DNA of 64,000 nucleotides from Macrostomum hystrix. Lineage: Eukaryota; Platyhelminthes; Macrostomidae. Shown one piece after another: positions 38,201 through 48,506 of the stretch. Location of the stretch: NCBI GenBank assembly GCA_950097015.1, contig CATNEN010000039.1, positions 19,151,501 to 19,215,500 on the forward strand. The letters run 5' to 3'. The notes under the pieces are model-generated. The model made no database searches, was not told where the DNA came from, and worked only from the letters and a program-made list of their open reading frames with translations. The first letter of the stretch is position 1; each line of letters starts with the position of its first letter. The translations under genes and the position numbers were made by a program.

Positions 38201-41200
38201 TACGACAAAGAGCTAGTGCGTCAGAAAAAGTGGCGGGAATTCAAAATGAAAGTGTCCTAATTATTCACTGCCTCACAACTCTGAAACACTTCCATAGCAA
38301 CGGTAGCAACTCTGAAACATTCCATAGCAACGGTAGCATCTCTGAAACATTTCATAGCAACGGTAGCATCTCTGAAACATTTCATAGCAACGGTAGCATC
38401 TCTGAAACATACCATAGCAACGGTAGCATCTCTAAAACATATCATTGCAACGGTAGCATCTCTGAAACATACCATAGCAACGGTAGCATCTCTGAAACAT
38501 TTCATAGCAACGGTAGCATCTCTGAAACATACCATAGCAACGGTAGCATCTCTAAAACATATCATTGCAACGGTAGCATCTCTGAAACATACCATAGCAA
38601 CGGTAGCATCTCTGAAACATACCATAGCAACGGTAACATCTCTGAAACATACCATAGCAACGGTAGCATCTCTGAAACATATCATAGCAACGGTAGCATC
38701 TCTGAAACATATCATAGCAACGGTAGCATCTCTGAAACATATCATAGCAACGGTAGCATCTCTGAAACATATCATAGCAACGGTAGCATCTCTGAAACAT
38801 ATCATAGCAACGGTAGCATCTCTGAAACATATCATAGCAACGGTAGCATCTCTGAAACATATCATAGCAACGGTAGCATCTCTGAAACATACCATAGCAA
38901 CGGTAGCATCTCTGAAACATACCATAGCAACGGTAGCATCCCTAAAACATACCATAGCAACGGTAGCATCTCTGAAACATATCATAGCAACGGTAGCAAT
39001 CGGTATGCTATTTCTCCAGGTACCCACCTGACTGCTCAGAGTTCCCGGATCCACAGCCCAGCCGTCTGACTGGCGATCACCTCGACGCCGTCCAACTCGC
39101 TCGCTCGGCCGATGCCAACCTGCCATCGTCATCGTCATCGTCCAGGCATTATCAGCAGCGCGACGGATTCAGTTCTCTGCAGCCAGAGCCGCCGGAACCC
39201 CTACTTGGCGGCCTGTCTAGTCGACTGCATCTGGAAGATCTGGGTCAACGGCTGCTGACCGGCCTTCGGTCTGGTCGCGGCGGGCCGCACTGGGCCCTGT
39301 TCACCCTCGCCGGCGCCTACTGGCGCGTTCGAGCCAATCCGCGGCGCAGCGTCGACTGCCTGCGTCGGGCCATCTTTTTGGCGCCGGAAAATTTTAGAGA
39401 CGTCCCGCTACTGTGCCTAGCCGGCCTGCTGGGACGAGCTGGTCACCTGGCCGATGCTGCTAGCCTGACTGCTGACGCCTTGGCAACTGCGGGCTTCTTG
39501 GAGCCCGCTGTGCACGCTATGCATGCCCACTTGCTGGCTGGGTCTGTTCTTAACTCTAACTACCTGTGTGGATGACTGTTGTTGCTACCTGTGTAGATGC
39601 CTGTTGTTGCTGCCTGTGTCACTGCCTGTTGTTGCTACCTGTGTAGATGCCTGTTGTTGCTGCCTGTGTGGATGCCTGTTGTTGCTGCCTGTGTCACTGC
39701 CTGTTGTTGCTACCTGTGTAGATGCCTGTTGTTGCTGCCTGTGTGGATGCCTGTTGTTGCTACCTGTGTAGATGCCTGTTGTTGCTGCCTGTGTGGATGC
39801 CTGTTGTTGCTGCCTGTGTCACTGCCTGTTGTTGCTACCTGTGTAGATGCCTGTTGTTGCTACCTGGGTGGATGCCTGTTGTTGCTACCTGGGTGGATGC
39901 CTGTTGTTGCTACCTGTGTAGATGCCTGTTGTTGCTGCCTGTGTGGATGCCTGTTGTTGCTGCCTGTGTGGATGCCTGTTGTTGCTACCTGTGTAGATGC
40001 CTGTTGTTGCTGCCTGTGTGGATGCCTGTTGTTGCTACCTGTGTCACTGCCTGTTGTTGCTACCTGTGTAGATGCCTGTTGTTGCTGCCTGTGTGGATGC
40101 CTGTTGTTGCTGCCTGTGTGGATGCCTGTTGTTGCTGCCTGTGTGGATGCCTGTTGTTGCTGCCTGGGTGGATGCCTGTTGTTGCTACCTGTGTAGATGC
40201 CTGTTGTTGCTGCCTGTGTGGATGCCTGTTGTTGCTACCTGGGTGGATGCCTGTTGTTGCTACCTGTGTAGATGCCTGTTGTTGCTACCTGGGTGGATGC
40301 CTGTTGCTACATTTCCATCCTGTGCTTACCTAAATTTAAATGCCTGTTGTAAATACCTGTGTGAACAACATACCTGTTGCAGTTGGTCCAGTTTAAATTG
40401 GCCTGTAATATGTCCTCTCTGTCTCACCCACCCCACCACCAGGCTCTCAAACTACACAGGCGCGGACAGTCACTACCTGGCCGCGATACGCCAGGATCCC
40501 AAACGATCCGACAGCCTGGTGCCGATGCTGGCCGCAGCGCGCTGCCGCCGTAGAGCAGTCGAAGCCGCGGGAATCGGCTGCGCCGGCTCCAGCGCAGGGC
40601 CGTTCGATCCGGAGCGGCCCTGTCGGAATCGGCACGCCTGCGCTGAACTGCGGGCTTATTATCAGGAGAAAATTTGCGAACTGTACGCGCACTACATGCA
40701 GTACCCGGCCGCTTCTGAGTGCATTGCACCCGCCAGCACCATCGCTTTCAAGTGAGCTGCTTTGTACGGGGTGTCAGCGACTGGGTGTGTCCATGGTGTC
40801 TGACTGGGTGTGTCCATGGTGTCTGACTGGGTGTGTCCATGGTGTTTGTGACTGGGTGTGTCCATGGTGTCTGTGACTGTGTGTGTCCATAGTGTCTGAC
40901 TGGGTGTGTCCATGGTGTCTGTGACTGGGTGTGTCCATGGTGTCTGTGACTGGGTGTGTCCATAGTGTCTGACTGGGTGTGTCCATGGTGTCTGTGACTG
41001 GGTGTGTCTATGGTGTCTGTGACTAGTCTAGTAAAGTCCAACTCCAAGGTGGGATAAACGCCATTTCCGCAGGGTGCCGCATATTCACCTAATGCAGCGC
41101 AAGGACAGTGCCCTGGTGATCAAAGGCCTGCTGTACAACTCTGACCGCAGCGGAGCGGCTGCGGATCCTTCAGGAGCCGACTGCGTGGTGTTCAACGATA

Positions 41201-42767
41201 GCACACACTCGCCTGGCTGTCAGCGTTTTGCCGCCGCGCCCGTAGCCGCAAAAACTCTAGCCGACACCGTCGAGTTTGTCGGCAAGCTGCGGGCGTTGAT
41301 TAATCGGCACGCTGAGCTTCTTCGAGCTGGCAAACCGCCGCTCAGCCAGCTGAACTTGAACAAGTAACTCATTGGCCACTTTTCACTGCTTCCCAGATCC
41401 TCAGCCTTCCAGATCCTCAGCCTCCCAGATCCTCAGCCTTCCAGATCCTCAACCTCCCAGATCCTCAGCCTCCCAGATCCTCAGCCTTCCAGATCCTCAA
41501 CCTCCCAGATCCTCAGCCTCCAAGATCCTCAGCCTCTCAGATCCTCAACCTCTCAGATCCTCAGCCTTCCAGATCCTCAGCCTCCCAGATCCTCAGCCTT
41601 CCAGATCCTCAACCTCACAGATCCTCTGCCTCCCAGATCCTCGACCTCCCAGATCCTCAGCCTTCCAGATCCTCAGCCTCCCAGATCCTCAGCCTCCCAG
41701 ATCCTCTGCCTTCCAGATCCTCAGCCTTCCAGATCCTCAACCTCACAGATCCTCTGCCTCCCAGATCCTCGACCTCCCAGATCCTCAGCCTTCCAGATCC
41801 TCAGCCTCCCAGATCCTCAGCCTCCCAGATCCTCTGCCTTCCAGATCCTCAGCCTCCCAGATCCTCTGCCTTCCAGATCCTCAACCTCCCAGATCCTCAG
41901 CCTCCCAGATCCTCAGCCTTCCAGATCCTCAGCCTCCCAGATCCTCAGCCTTCCAGATCCTCAACCTCACAGATCCTCTGCCTCCCAGATCCTCGACCTC
42001 CCAGATCCTCAGCCTTCCAGATCCGCAGCCTCCCAGATCCTCAGCCTCCCAGATCCTCTGCCTTCCAGATCCTCAGCCTTCCAGATCCTCAACCTCACAG
42101 ATCCTCTGCCTCCCAGATCCTCGACCTCCCAGATCCTCAGCCTTCCAGATCCTCAGCCTCCCAGATCCTCAGCCTCCCAGATCCTCTGCCTTCCAGATCC
42201 TCAGCCTCCCAGATCCTCTGCCTTCCAGATCCTCAACCTCCCAGATCCTCAGCCTCCCAGATCCTCAGCCTTCCAGATCCTCAGCCTCCCAGATCCTCTG
42301 CCTTCCAGATCCTCAGCCTCCCAGATCCTCAGCCTTCCAGATCCTCAACCTCTCAGATCCTCAGCCTCCCATATCCTCAGCCTTCCAGATCCTCAGCCTC
42401 CCAGATCCTCAGCCTTCCAGATCCTCAGCCTCCCAGATCATCTGCCTTCCAGATCCTCAACCTCTCAGATCCTCTGCCTCCCAGATCCTCGACCTCCCAG
42501 ATCCTCAGCCTTCCAGATCCTCAACCTCTCAGATCCTCGGCCTCCCAGATCCTAGACCTCCCAACCTGCCAGATCATCCGCTAACCTCCAGATTAGAACC
42601 AATGTGACCTTCATCCGCATGTCCGCAGCTGTCCTTCAGCCACCGTCCTGGCTAGTCCTGCCGCACCCACCTGGCCTGGCGATGTGCTGCTCGACCGGCT
42701 GGCCAAACTGCGCGAGCGGCGTCAACAGTTTCTCAAAATTGGACGCCGACCAACTGCTGCCAACAAA

Positions 42768-42808
<41 letters not shown>

Positions 42809-43691
42809 AAGCAGTGTGGTTGGTACAATTCCAAAACATTCGCCAAGCAATTTCTTTGCCAGTAATTTAAGCTTTGTTCACGAATCGAATCGCACTGGAG
42901 TTGTGGATCTCGGCGCTCTGGCTTCTGGCACCGCGCCCTACTGCCCGACTACGGCAGCCGACCTAGTGGCCGAGGCAGCTAGTCAGCATCAGCTGCTTAG
43001 GCAGTCAGCCATATCAGCCGCGTCATCCGCGCAGTCGATATCATTCTCAGCATCGCCAGTCGACGATCAGAAGCGTCTGCGCCAGATTCTTTCCGACGCC
43101 CAGCTAAGCCGAACCTTCTTCCGACAGGAAGCCGAGCCGCTGATTGCCACGACGACGAAGGCCGACCGACTCGGCGACCAGCTTGTTGAGCTGCTGTCCA
43201 GCCTGGGACTGACCTGGTGGGATGTCGGCGATGACCTGGCATTTAATGAGGCCCTTGTGGCCCGCTTCGTGCCAGACAGGCGAACAGCTGCGCCGAGCTC
43301 GGAGGCCTGGGCCTCGGCTGCGGTGGCGGCGCTGCAGCACCGTCGTCATGGCAACCACACAGCCGCATTCGAATGCCTGCTGACTGCGCACGACTGGTCG
43401 CCTAGTGGCACCAGGCACGTGGCCCTCCTGGGCCTCGCCGAACTCCTCAGCCAATACGACGAAGATGGCCGACGGTTGGCATTCTCTCTAGTCGACTTGG
43501 TATTCGCCCAATCGCAGCCGACGGCGGCCGGTCACGTGACCCTGGCCAACATTCACGCAGCCGGTAACGACTGGCTGGAGGCGGCTAAGCACTACGAGAT
43601 AGCCCTTTCGCTAGATCCCGACCTAACCCTGGCTGATGAACGGCTTGAAGTACTGCGCTGTCTGATTCGCGAAAACAACATTGTGACCTGA
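32293..43691 (+). CDS. TTC17: Tetratricopeptide repeat protein 17, nine exons (1254 aa)
   Basis: Exons: 32293-32712, 33363-33652, 34474-34663, 35005-35301, 36037-36419, 39020-39541, 40443-40751, 41073-41363, 42629-43691; all GT-AG and in phase. It matches TTC17 along its length: STHWV and DPD/PDCEAAMKL near the start, a first TPR cluster (SSWQLHNMASYYWRIKGDA, HSVLLNLASLLH, residues about 185-300) and a coiled-coil stretch (about 300-415). Then VPLENKGF, a second TPR cluster (ALFTLAGAYWRVRANP, about 580-720) and a C-terminal TPR cluster (about 1115-1245). Vertebrate TTC17 is slightly shorter (about 1140 residues) and acts in actin organisation and ciliogenesis. The N-terminus is weakly hydrophobic, so a signal peptide is possible. 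The frame is open upstream to a possible acceptor at 32262, so an extra 5' exon cannot be excluded. Confidence 0.9.
32755..33355. repeat. CT-rich 17-bp minisatellite, TTC17 intron 1
   Basis: Units of CTGTCTCACCTGTCTCT with longer blocks containing ATTATCTGTCTCTCTGTTTT recur three times. The array ends at the polypyrimidine tract of exon 2, so the repeat may supply that tract. Confidence 0.93.
33655..33850. repeat. GTCT-rich microsatellite, TTC17 intron 2
   Basis: Imperfect GTCT/CTGT runs starting right at the 5' splice site of exon 2. Confidence 0.8.
33855..34432 (-). mobile_element. tRNA-headed SINE, TTC17 intron 2
   Basis: Read on minus from 34432, a tRNA-like head is seen: GGAGGGCGAGTGGGTCAGCG (A box region) and GCTAGTTCGATTCTCCC (B box). 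The GC-rich body continues to about 33855. It differs from the two other SINE families here. The left limit is uncertain. Confidence 0.55.
34712..34985 (-). mobile_element. tRNA-derived SINE, second family, TTC17 intron 3
   Basis: On minus, the B box GGGGTTCGATTCCCGACTCC lies near 34940 and the element ends in AGCTGCGGCTGTGCTGTC (plus 34726-34743 reversed), shared with the SINE at 18064-18320. Confidence 0.7.
35316..35995. repeat. 21-bp minisatellite, TTC17 intron 4
   Basis: About 32 near-identical units containing CCAATGTTACAACTCTCATC. It starts 14 nt after the 5' splice site and ends about 40 nt before exon 5. The 21-bp period leaves frames open on both strands (a 369-codon plus frame and a 288-codon minus frame). 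Confidence 0.95.
36480..37325 (-). pseudogene. gag/pol remnant of the LTR retrotransposon
   Basis: The first frame begins MASNDPQPNLEPP at 37325 and includes VKIQKFTPGQDIQVWL, a pattern found near the start of Gag in Gypsy-like elements. The following pieces, in other frames, are proline/lysine rich and then read DEILKAQREDPAI and RVWKIVLTASLDKRVL. These resemble the pol region ahead of the integrase zinc finger. Frame changes and internal loss make it non-functional. Assignment to Gypsy is tentative. Confidence 0.5.
37387..38243 (-). repeat. Long terminal repeat, 857 bp
   Basis: Read on minus it begins TGAATTCCCGCCAC and ends CTGCTACA (TG...CA). It has a TATA-like TATATATATA after CCACCCCAATTTTGG and AATAAA further on. 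The LTR at 58846-59413 has the same opening, the same CCACCCCAATTTTG-TATA block and a related TCTTGCCGCTCGG word. Confidence 0.65.
38280..38998. repeat. 30-bp minisatellite, TTC17 intron 5
   Basis: About 24 units with CATAGCAACGGTAGCATCTC followed by TGAAACATAC/TGAAACATAT. A run of near-identical units lies in the middle and more variable units on the left. The array ends 18 nt before the acceptor of exon 6. Confidence 0.95.
39565..40312. repeat. 25-bp minisatellite, TTC17 intron 6
   Basis: About 30 units with GATGCCTGTTGTTGCTACCT followed by GTGTA, GTGTG, GGGTG or GTGTCACTG variants. It begins about 23 nt after the splice donor. Confidence 0.95.
40775..41035. repeat. 22/25-bp minisatellite, TTC17 intron 7
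   Basis: About 11 units with GACTGGGTGTGTCCATGGTG. Two unit lengths mix (with or without an extra GTG) and the array fills most of the intron. Confidence 0.93.
41397..42570. repeat. 16-bp minisatellite, TTC17 intron 8
   Basis: About 73 units of AGATCCTCAGCCTCCC/TTCC. Rare variants (CTCACAGATCCTCTGCC, CCTCGACC) recur in the same order several times, showing a higher-order unit of about ten monomers. A 411-codon frame here is an artefact. Confidence 0.95.
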
Positions 43692-43711
43692 TGCCTTCTG
43701 ATAGTCCTTAG

Positions 43712-43727
43712 TGTCCTTAAAAGGGCC
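43712..43727 (-). terminator. Orphan imperfect histone-like 3' stem-loop
   Basis: Minus reads GGCCCTTTTAAGGACA, with stem pairs GGCCCT/AGGACA containing two mismatches. It is identical to the motif after the minus-strand H2B. No histone ORF precedes it. Confidence 0.4.
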
Positions 43728-44258
43728 GCTTGAGCAACCCGCTAAATAGAATAAGTTTATGCTTTTTATGCTTAATCTTTCGTGGCTTCGCTTTAGACAA
43801 ATAATTTAGTGGCTTTTCCTTTCCACTGTTTTATATGAACATTTTTAGACAATTTTAGCATTTGCTTAATAGTTTAGGTCTCGATTGCTAGAGTGCTTGC
43901 ATCGATGATATATTGGATAAATAGCTTGGAATTCATTTTTTCAGACGATTTTAGTCGGCTTTTCGGTTCTTATTAAAATTTTGCTATGCCTATTATTTTA
44001 CTTTCTTTTACTATGCTTGAATATCTTGCGCAGGGTTTCTTCATAAAAGGTTAACTATGCATGTATTCCGTTTGAGTTTTTATCAGTTTAATCAGTTATT
44101 CAGAGCAATAAATAGGGTTGTATGAAATTTTTCGTTTGTGAGAGCTTTTACTAAAATGCGCCTTCAGTCTATTATCTCCATGCTCAGCCTTACTTTTGTC
44201 TAGCTTTGCTCTGTTGGCAACAGAAAATTTTCTGTCTAACATTTTTATTTATTCTAAC

Positions 44259-44274
44259 GACCCTTAAAAGGGCC
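44259..44274 (-). terminator. Orphan histone-like 3' stem-loop
   Basis: Minus reads GGCCCTTTTAAGGGTC. The stem is closed by five Watson-Crick pairs and one G-U pair with a TTTA loop, one base off the metazoan histone consensus. It is preceded by AAAAAC as in the intact genes. No histone ORF is near. Confidence 0.5.
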
Positions 44275-45374
44275 GTTTTTGCTGCTCTCGTACTCAGTCC
44301 ACATTTGCCACGAATTACATGATTCCTTTGCCAATATGCCTGCCTGTCTGCCGTTCCGGCAGGTTTTGTGGACCTACTTGTCGTTAGGGAGTATTTTTAA
44401 ATGTTACTTATTCTTTCTGTTGAGTATTCATTCCACCGTCAACAAATATCAGAACATCGACTTTCACTTTCTGAGCTTTTTTGGGTCATTTCTTCTTCTG
44501 TGTGTTACTTTCATTCTTCTAAAGCTCTGGCCTTATCATTTATTTTCTTAAGCGGTCATTTCGCGCTTTTGTGTTCTAATCATTTTATTGATGTGTTCAG
44601 TCAATCTGTCCTGTCGAGTGTGCCTTTAAAATATTTTAAGTTTTTTTCATTTATTAGCCTATGATTTGTTTAATTTTTAGATGCATATCCATTCTCGTAC
44701 ATTACTAACAACGAATGTTGTTTGTTTTTTTATAAAACAATTTGTAATAATTTGTTCTATAACTTTTTGTCTTGTCAAACGTGTAATTTCTTACGGCTAA
44801 TACAGTACGTAATATTTTTTAACTATCAGTCTGCTTTTCTTTACTGTTCATTTAATAATGCTTCATTTTTTATTTTACTTTATAATAAATATATTTATTA
44901 CTTTCTGTCTATATTGAGATGTGCATTCTGCTGTATAACATTTAGACGCTGTTGGAGTGTAAATATAATTTATGGCTTTGCTATTTTCTAAATGTACAGT
45001 TTTAACTCATTACTGGTACCGGTACATGTAGTTGAAAATGTGGAACGAGATTTATAGAAAAAAAGCTTAGAACGAGTACTACAACATAAATAAGTTCGTT
45101 ATTTCGCATTTACCGATTTGACAAACTATTATTCCAATTTAATGAAAGTATTATTGTACGAATGGTTAAGTCAAAGTTTATTTCTTAGGAGTAAAACTGT
45201 ACTTGTACCAACTTGACAATGGATTTTGATGAAACAAATGAAACTACGCCTTAACAAAAGGAGTCAGTAGAAAATAGCAGCATTGTACAAATTGAAGAAA
45301 AGATAAATATTTGTTTATATCTGAAGTTTGGTTCTTCAGATTCTACATTCGTAGACGTAAAAAACACGAAATTG

Positions 45375-45390
45375 TGTCCTTAAAAGGGCC
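45375..45390 (-). terminator. Imperfect 3' stem-loop of the minus-strand H2B
   Basis: Minus reads AAAACGGCCCTTTTAAGGACA, starting 22 nt after the stop codon. The right arm has two mismatches (A and A in place of G and C), so SLBP binding may be weak. Confidence 0.6.
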
Positions 45391-45411
45391 GTTTTAAGAA
45401 GCCGACAGTTT

Positions 45412-45780
45412 TTACTTGGCGCTCGTGTACTTAGTGACAGCCTTAGTGCCTTCGCTGACGGCATGCTTGGCCAGCTCGCCAGGCAGCAGCAGACGCACTG
45501 CAGTCTGGATCTCTCGGCTGCTGATGGTGCTGCGTTTGCTGTAATGGGCCAGACGGCTAGCCTCGTTCGCTATGCGTTCAAATATATCATTTATGAAGCT
45601 GTTCATGATTAGCATAGACTTGCTGGAGATGCCTGTGTCCGGGTGCACCTGGTTTAGCACCTTGTAGATGTAGATGCCGTATGATTCTTTTCTTCGCTTT
45701 TTCTTTTTCTTATCCCTATCGGATTCCCTGGCTGATGACTTGGCTGATTTTGCGGCCTTTCCGCTGACTTTGGGTGGCAT
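45412..45780 (-). CDS. H2B: Histone H2B, divergent variant (122 aa)
   Basis: Intronless; ATG at 45780, TAA at 45412. The histone fold and C-terminal helix are intact ([40 protein letters not shown] region), so it should pair with H2A and enter nucleosomes. Compared with the plus-strand H2B at 50459-50824, the N-terminal tail differs strongly ([20 protein letters not shown]). The core carries changes such as Y-G-I for Y-A-I, LNQV for LRQV, KSML for KAMM, and YSKR for YNKR. The stem-loop is imperfect and no TATA box is seen upstream, unlike the plus-strand genes. It could be a stage- or tissue-specific variant, or a gene starting to decay. The longer in-frame start upstream is TTG and is not used here. 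Confidence 0.93.
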   Translation of the reverse strand: MPPKVSGKAAKSAKSSARESDRDKKKKKRRKESYGIYIYKVLNQVHPDTGISSKSMLIMNSFINDIFERIANEASRLAHYSKRSTISSREIQTAVRLLLPGELAKHAVSEGTKAVTKYTSAK

Positions 45781-46728
45781 ATGGACGAATGGCAATTGTC
45801 TTGTTCACAGCACAGATAGGATTGCTGAAAAATGCTGCGCGTCAAGCTGTCGAGATGGACAGTGAAATACTGGGCGAAGTTTTAATTTAAATTAATGAAC
45901 GCCCGCCCGCACTTTCGTCAGCATCCAAATTAAATGCTACTTTAAAGTTACGACCGTGTGACCCTACTTGTGCTAGTAGTGTGCATAGAAATGTACAAAC
46001 GAACAAACCGGCTAATCTTTCAGCTCGAGCAAGACTGTTTCTGTGGGTAAGTCCTGTTCATTCAAAATTGCAAGCCTTAGAAGACGCGAAAAAGTACAGA
46101 AGATACAGCACGATAATTAAGCTAAAGTCCATTATACCAGTCCATTACATAACAGTATTTTTACAAGAAGCAATTCTCATGAATCATGATAGATGCGTCC
46201 AACTATATATATTTATAGTTGTCTACGAGTATATAATCTACAATAGCTATATATCTATGTCTATAAATGCTGCTGGTTGCACTATACTAACGGTTATTAA
46301 TTATTTCTAACTCAGAAATTCCATACTGTACATACACTCATAAATTGATTCTCGATTCTTATGATTCTTAAGAACTTAAGATTCTTAATAGAGCACACAA
46401 ATAACAGTACGCGTCTTAATTCCGTAACGATGGTTTCGTAGAAATCAGGATCTAAATTCATATCGTCCATTGTTTAGTCAATCAATAGCGATTTATTTTT
46501 GGGCGTTTAGTTCGCTCTCATCAATTAGCGGTGGCGAATCCTCAAATTCAAGCGCTTAACAACTATAGTCTTCGCTCTAGAGTTTGTAGCTTTTGGTAAT
46601 CTAAATGTTTTACTTTCTACTATGAGTAGACAATAAGGAAAGCAGTTTTTCTTAATCAATATAAAAACATAAGCATAGCCAATACCATTCCTTCTTCGTT
46701 GCTAAGATAATTTCGCTTTTCGTTTTGC
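45781..46728. promoter_or_regulatory. Divergent intergenic region between H2B (minus) and H2A (plus)
   Basis: Head-to-head H2B-H2A arrangement as in many animal clusters, though with about 1 kb between starts. A 109-codon frame (45981-46310) is not supported as a gene. Confidence 0.5.
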
Positions 46729-46736
46729 TATATATA
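46729..46736 (+). promoter_or_regulatory. TATA box of H2A
   Basis: TATATATA, 80 nt before the H2A start codon; the same spacing is seen for H3 and H2B. Confidence 0.6.
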
Positions 46737-46808
46737 TCATAAAATGCTCCATGAAATTAAATTTTATACTTTTAGCTAATCTACTACTTATCTTCGAAAT
46801 TTTCTACA

Positions 46809-47195
46809 ATGTCTGGACGCGGTAAAGGAGGCAAGGCGAGAAACAAGGCCAAGACCCGATCGTCCCGCGCTGGTCTGCAGTTTCCGGTTGGCCGTATTCA
46901 TCGTCTGCTTCGCAAGGGCAACTACGCTGAGCGCGTTGGTGCTGGCGCCCCAGTGTATCTGGCTGCTGTGCTGGAGTATCTAGCTGCTGAGGTTCTGGAG
47001 TTGGCCGGTAACGCTGCGCGTGACAACAAGAAGACCCGCATTATTCCGCGTCACCTACAGCTGGCTATCCGCAACGATGAGGAGCTGAACAAGTTACTCA
47101 GTGGAGTGACTATCGCCCAGGGTGGTGTCCTGCCCAACATCCAGGCCGTTCTTCTGCCCAAGAAGACCAAGGTGCCCGGACCTGGCAAGGCTTAA
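46809..47195 (+). CDS. H2A: Histone H2A, replication-type (128 aa)
   Basis: Intronless. Starts [17 protein letters not shown] and contains [21 protein letters not shown], the acidic-patch residues ([24 protein letters not shown]) and the C-terminal [11 protein letters not shown]. There is no SQ(E/D) motif, so it is not H2A.X, and it has none of the H2A.Z signatures. Forms a dimer with H2B in the nucleosome. It ends in a perfect histone stem-loop 91 nt after the stop, implying non-polyadenylated, S-phase expression. Confidence 0.97.
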   Translation: MSGRGKGGKARNKAKTRSSRAGLQFPVGRIHRLLRKGNYAERVGAGAPVYLAAVLEYLAAEVLELAGNAARDNKKTRIIPRHLQLAIRNDEELNKLLSGVTIAQGGVLPNIQAVLLPKKTKVPGPGKA

Positions 47196-47286
47196 GCCTA
47201 CCGTGCTACGATCCTAGTCTCTGCACACAGCGGCGGTCTAACACCAGCCGGCTACTCATGCCGCGCTAGTCTATTAACGTTAAAAC

Positions 47287-47302
47287 GGCCCTTTTCAGGG
47301 CC
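47287..47302 (+). terminator. Histone 3' stem-loop of H2A
   Basis: GGCCCTTTTCAGGGCC: perfect 6-bp stem with TTTC loop, flanked by AAAAC and ACCA; the binding site for SLBP in histone mRNA processing. Confidence 0.95.
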
Positions 47303-48182
47303 ACCACATTCAAGTGATGAAATGTCTACGTCAGAGGCTTGGCCTCGCATCTTTAATCTTTCTATGTTCCATAGGCCTACCTTGAGCATTATGGCAGAGG
47401 CAGAGGCCAGGTTTGGTTGCATTGTACTAAAAAAGTTAATAATTGGAAATACATTCTTTAATACTAGCCCTAGGCCTAGGTCTATCCTATGTAAAATAAG
47501 CCTCATTGCAAAATTAGAGGCCTTCTACTAACTTTATCCATGCAACAATTTATGTTAAAAATGATTGTCTATTATGAAATAATTACAATAAGGTATGTTG
47601 GGTCATGCAAATTAAACGTCATAGCTAGCTATAGCGGTATCTAACTCTTGTCTGAATTGCATTAAATGTTAAATTTATTAAAATGTTCATCGTTTCTCTT
47701 ATATGTAAATTATCCATCACAACCTGATGTAAAATACACTAATGTCACTCTCCGGACACTAATTATAAGAGGGTATTCTAACAAGACTCGCCTTTATTGT
47801 TTAGAGTGACAATCAATATTCAGTGATATAGTTCAGTTCAGAGAATATTCACCAAATGGATAAAACAATTCATCTTAAAACATTTTAACAGACAATTTCA
47901 CAGCAGGCCCACATCCACAATGCTGATAGTGCTTAATCTAGATGTAGCAAAAACATGCAGTTGTTAACTACACAGTACACTTGTCTCAGCTAGCTGTTAT
48001 CAGCTGGTTGTTATCTGCTGGCAGTTCAGTTTCTCTCCAAATCCGTATTAGTTTCAATCTTAGGCAGGCAATATATATAGAGAAGAGAGAATTTAGCTTT
48101 TGATAAAAAAAATAAGCTGTAATCGGAGCCGCAGCCGCGTAGCCGTACAATATCTTAGTTTAACTAATTGTCTATAGGGATT
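47303..48182. other. Noncoding spacer between H2A and the Helitron-like fragment
   Basis: AT-rich; no gene or repeat supported. Confidence 0.6.
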
Positions 48183-48506
48183 CGGGAAGGATCATCATCA
48201 ACTGGGGGATCATCATCAACTGGGGATCATTATGAACTGGGGGATCATTGTGAACTGGGGGATCATTGTCAACTGGGGGATCATTGTCAACTGGGGGTTC
48301 ATTGTCAACTGGGGGATCATCATCAACTGGGGGAACATTGTCAACTGGGGGAACATTGTCAACTGGGGGATCATTGTCAACTGGGGGATCATTGTCGGCT
48401 GGGGGATCATCGTAGCTTTAAAAAGCTGTAAATTCAGCTGCTAAAAAGTATATACTTGACGAATTAAAAATATTTCTGCTCCCCGAAGGGCGGCAAAACT
48501 TGCTAG
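48183..48506 (+). mobile_element. Helitron-like element D, 5'-truncated
   Basis: Plus orientation. It is sat1 units (from about 48190 to 48412) followed by the common 3' segment (AAAGCTGTAAATTCAGCTGC), the hairpin CTCCCCGAAGGGCGG, and CTAG at 48503-48506 followed by host T. There is no 5' TC terminus, so only the last 0.3 kb is present. It separates H2A from H3. Confidence 0.75.

Larger units (their letters stand above)
36480..38243 (-). mobile_element. Degraded LTR retrotransposon, TTC17 intron 5
   Basis: On minus: one LTR (38243-37387), a primer-binding-like stretch ACTTGGTGGCAGCG right after it, a gag start at 37325, and broken coding frames to about 36480. No second LTR or protease-RT-integrase core is present, so most of the element has been deleted. 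The left boundary is approximate. Confidence 0.65.
43692..45374. other. T-rich noncoding region between TTC17 and the histone genes
   Basis: No credible ORF. It holds two histone-type stem-loops on minus (listed separately) with no histone gene next to them. A likely TTC17 polyadenylation region lies at the left, where AATAAATAGGG occurs near 44108. Confidence 0.6.

Noticed and set aside
38152-39138. ORFs of about 300 codons on both strands
   Set aside because: Both come from the 30-bp intron array whose period is divisible by three.
39597-40333. Cysteine-rich ORFs that look like membrane or metallothionein-like proteins
   Set aside because: They are the 25-bp GTTGTTGCTACCTG array read in frame, inside TTC17 intron 6.
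41372-42607. 411-codon ORF rich in Ser/Pro/Arg
   Set aside because: It is the 16-bp array in TTC17 intron 8, with no domain and no start context.
44279-44664. Two overlapping ORFs of about 90 codons rich in Phe/Leu
   Set aside because: T-rich noncoding DNA gives hydrophobic frames; no homology or gene structure seen.
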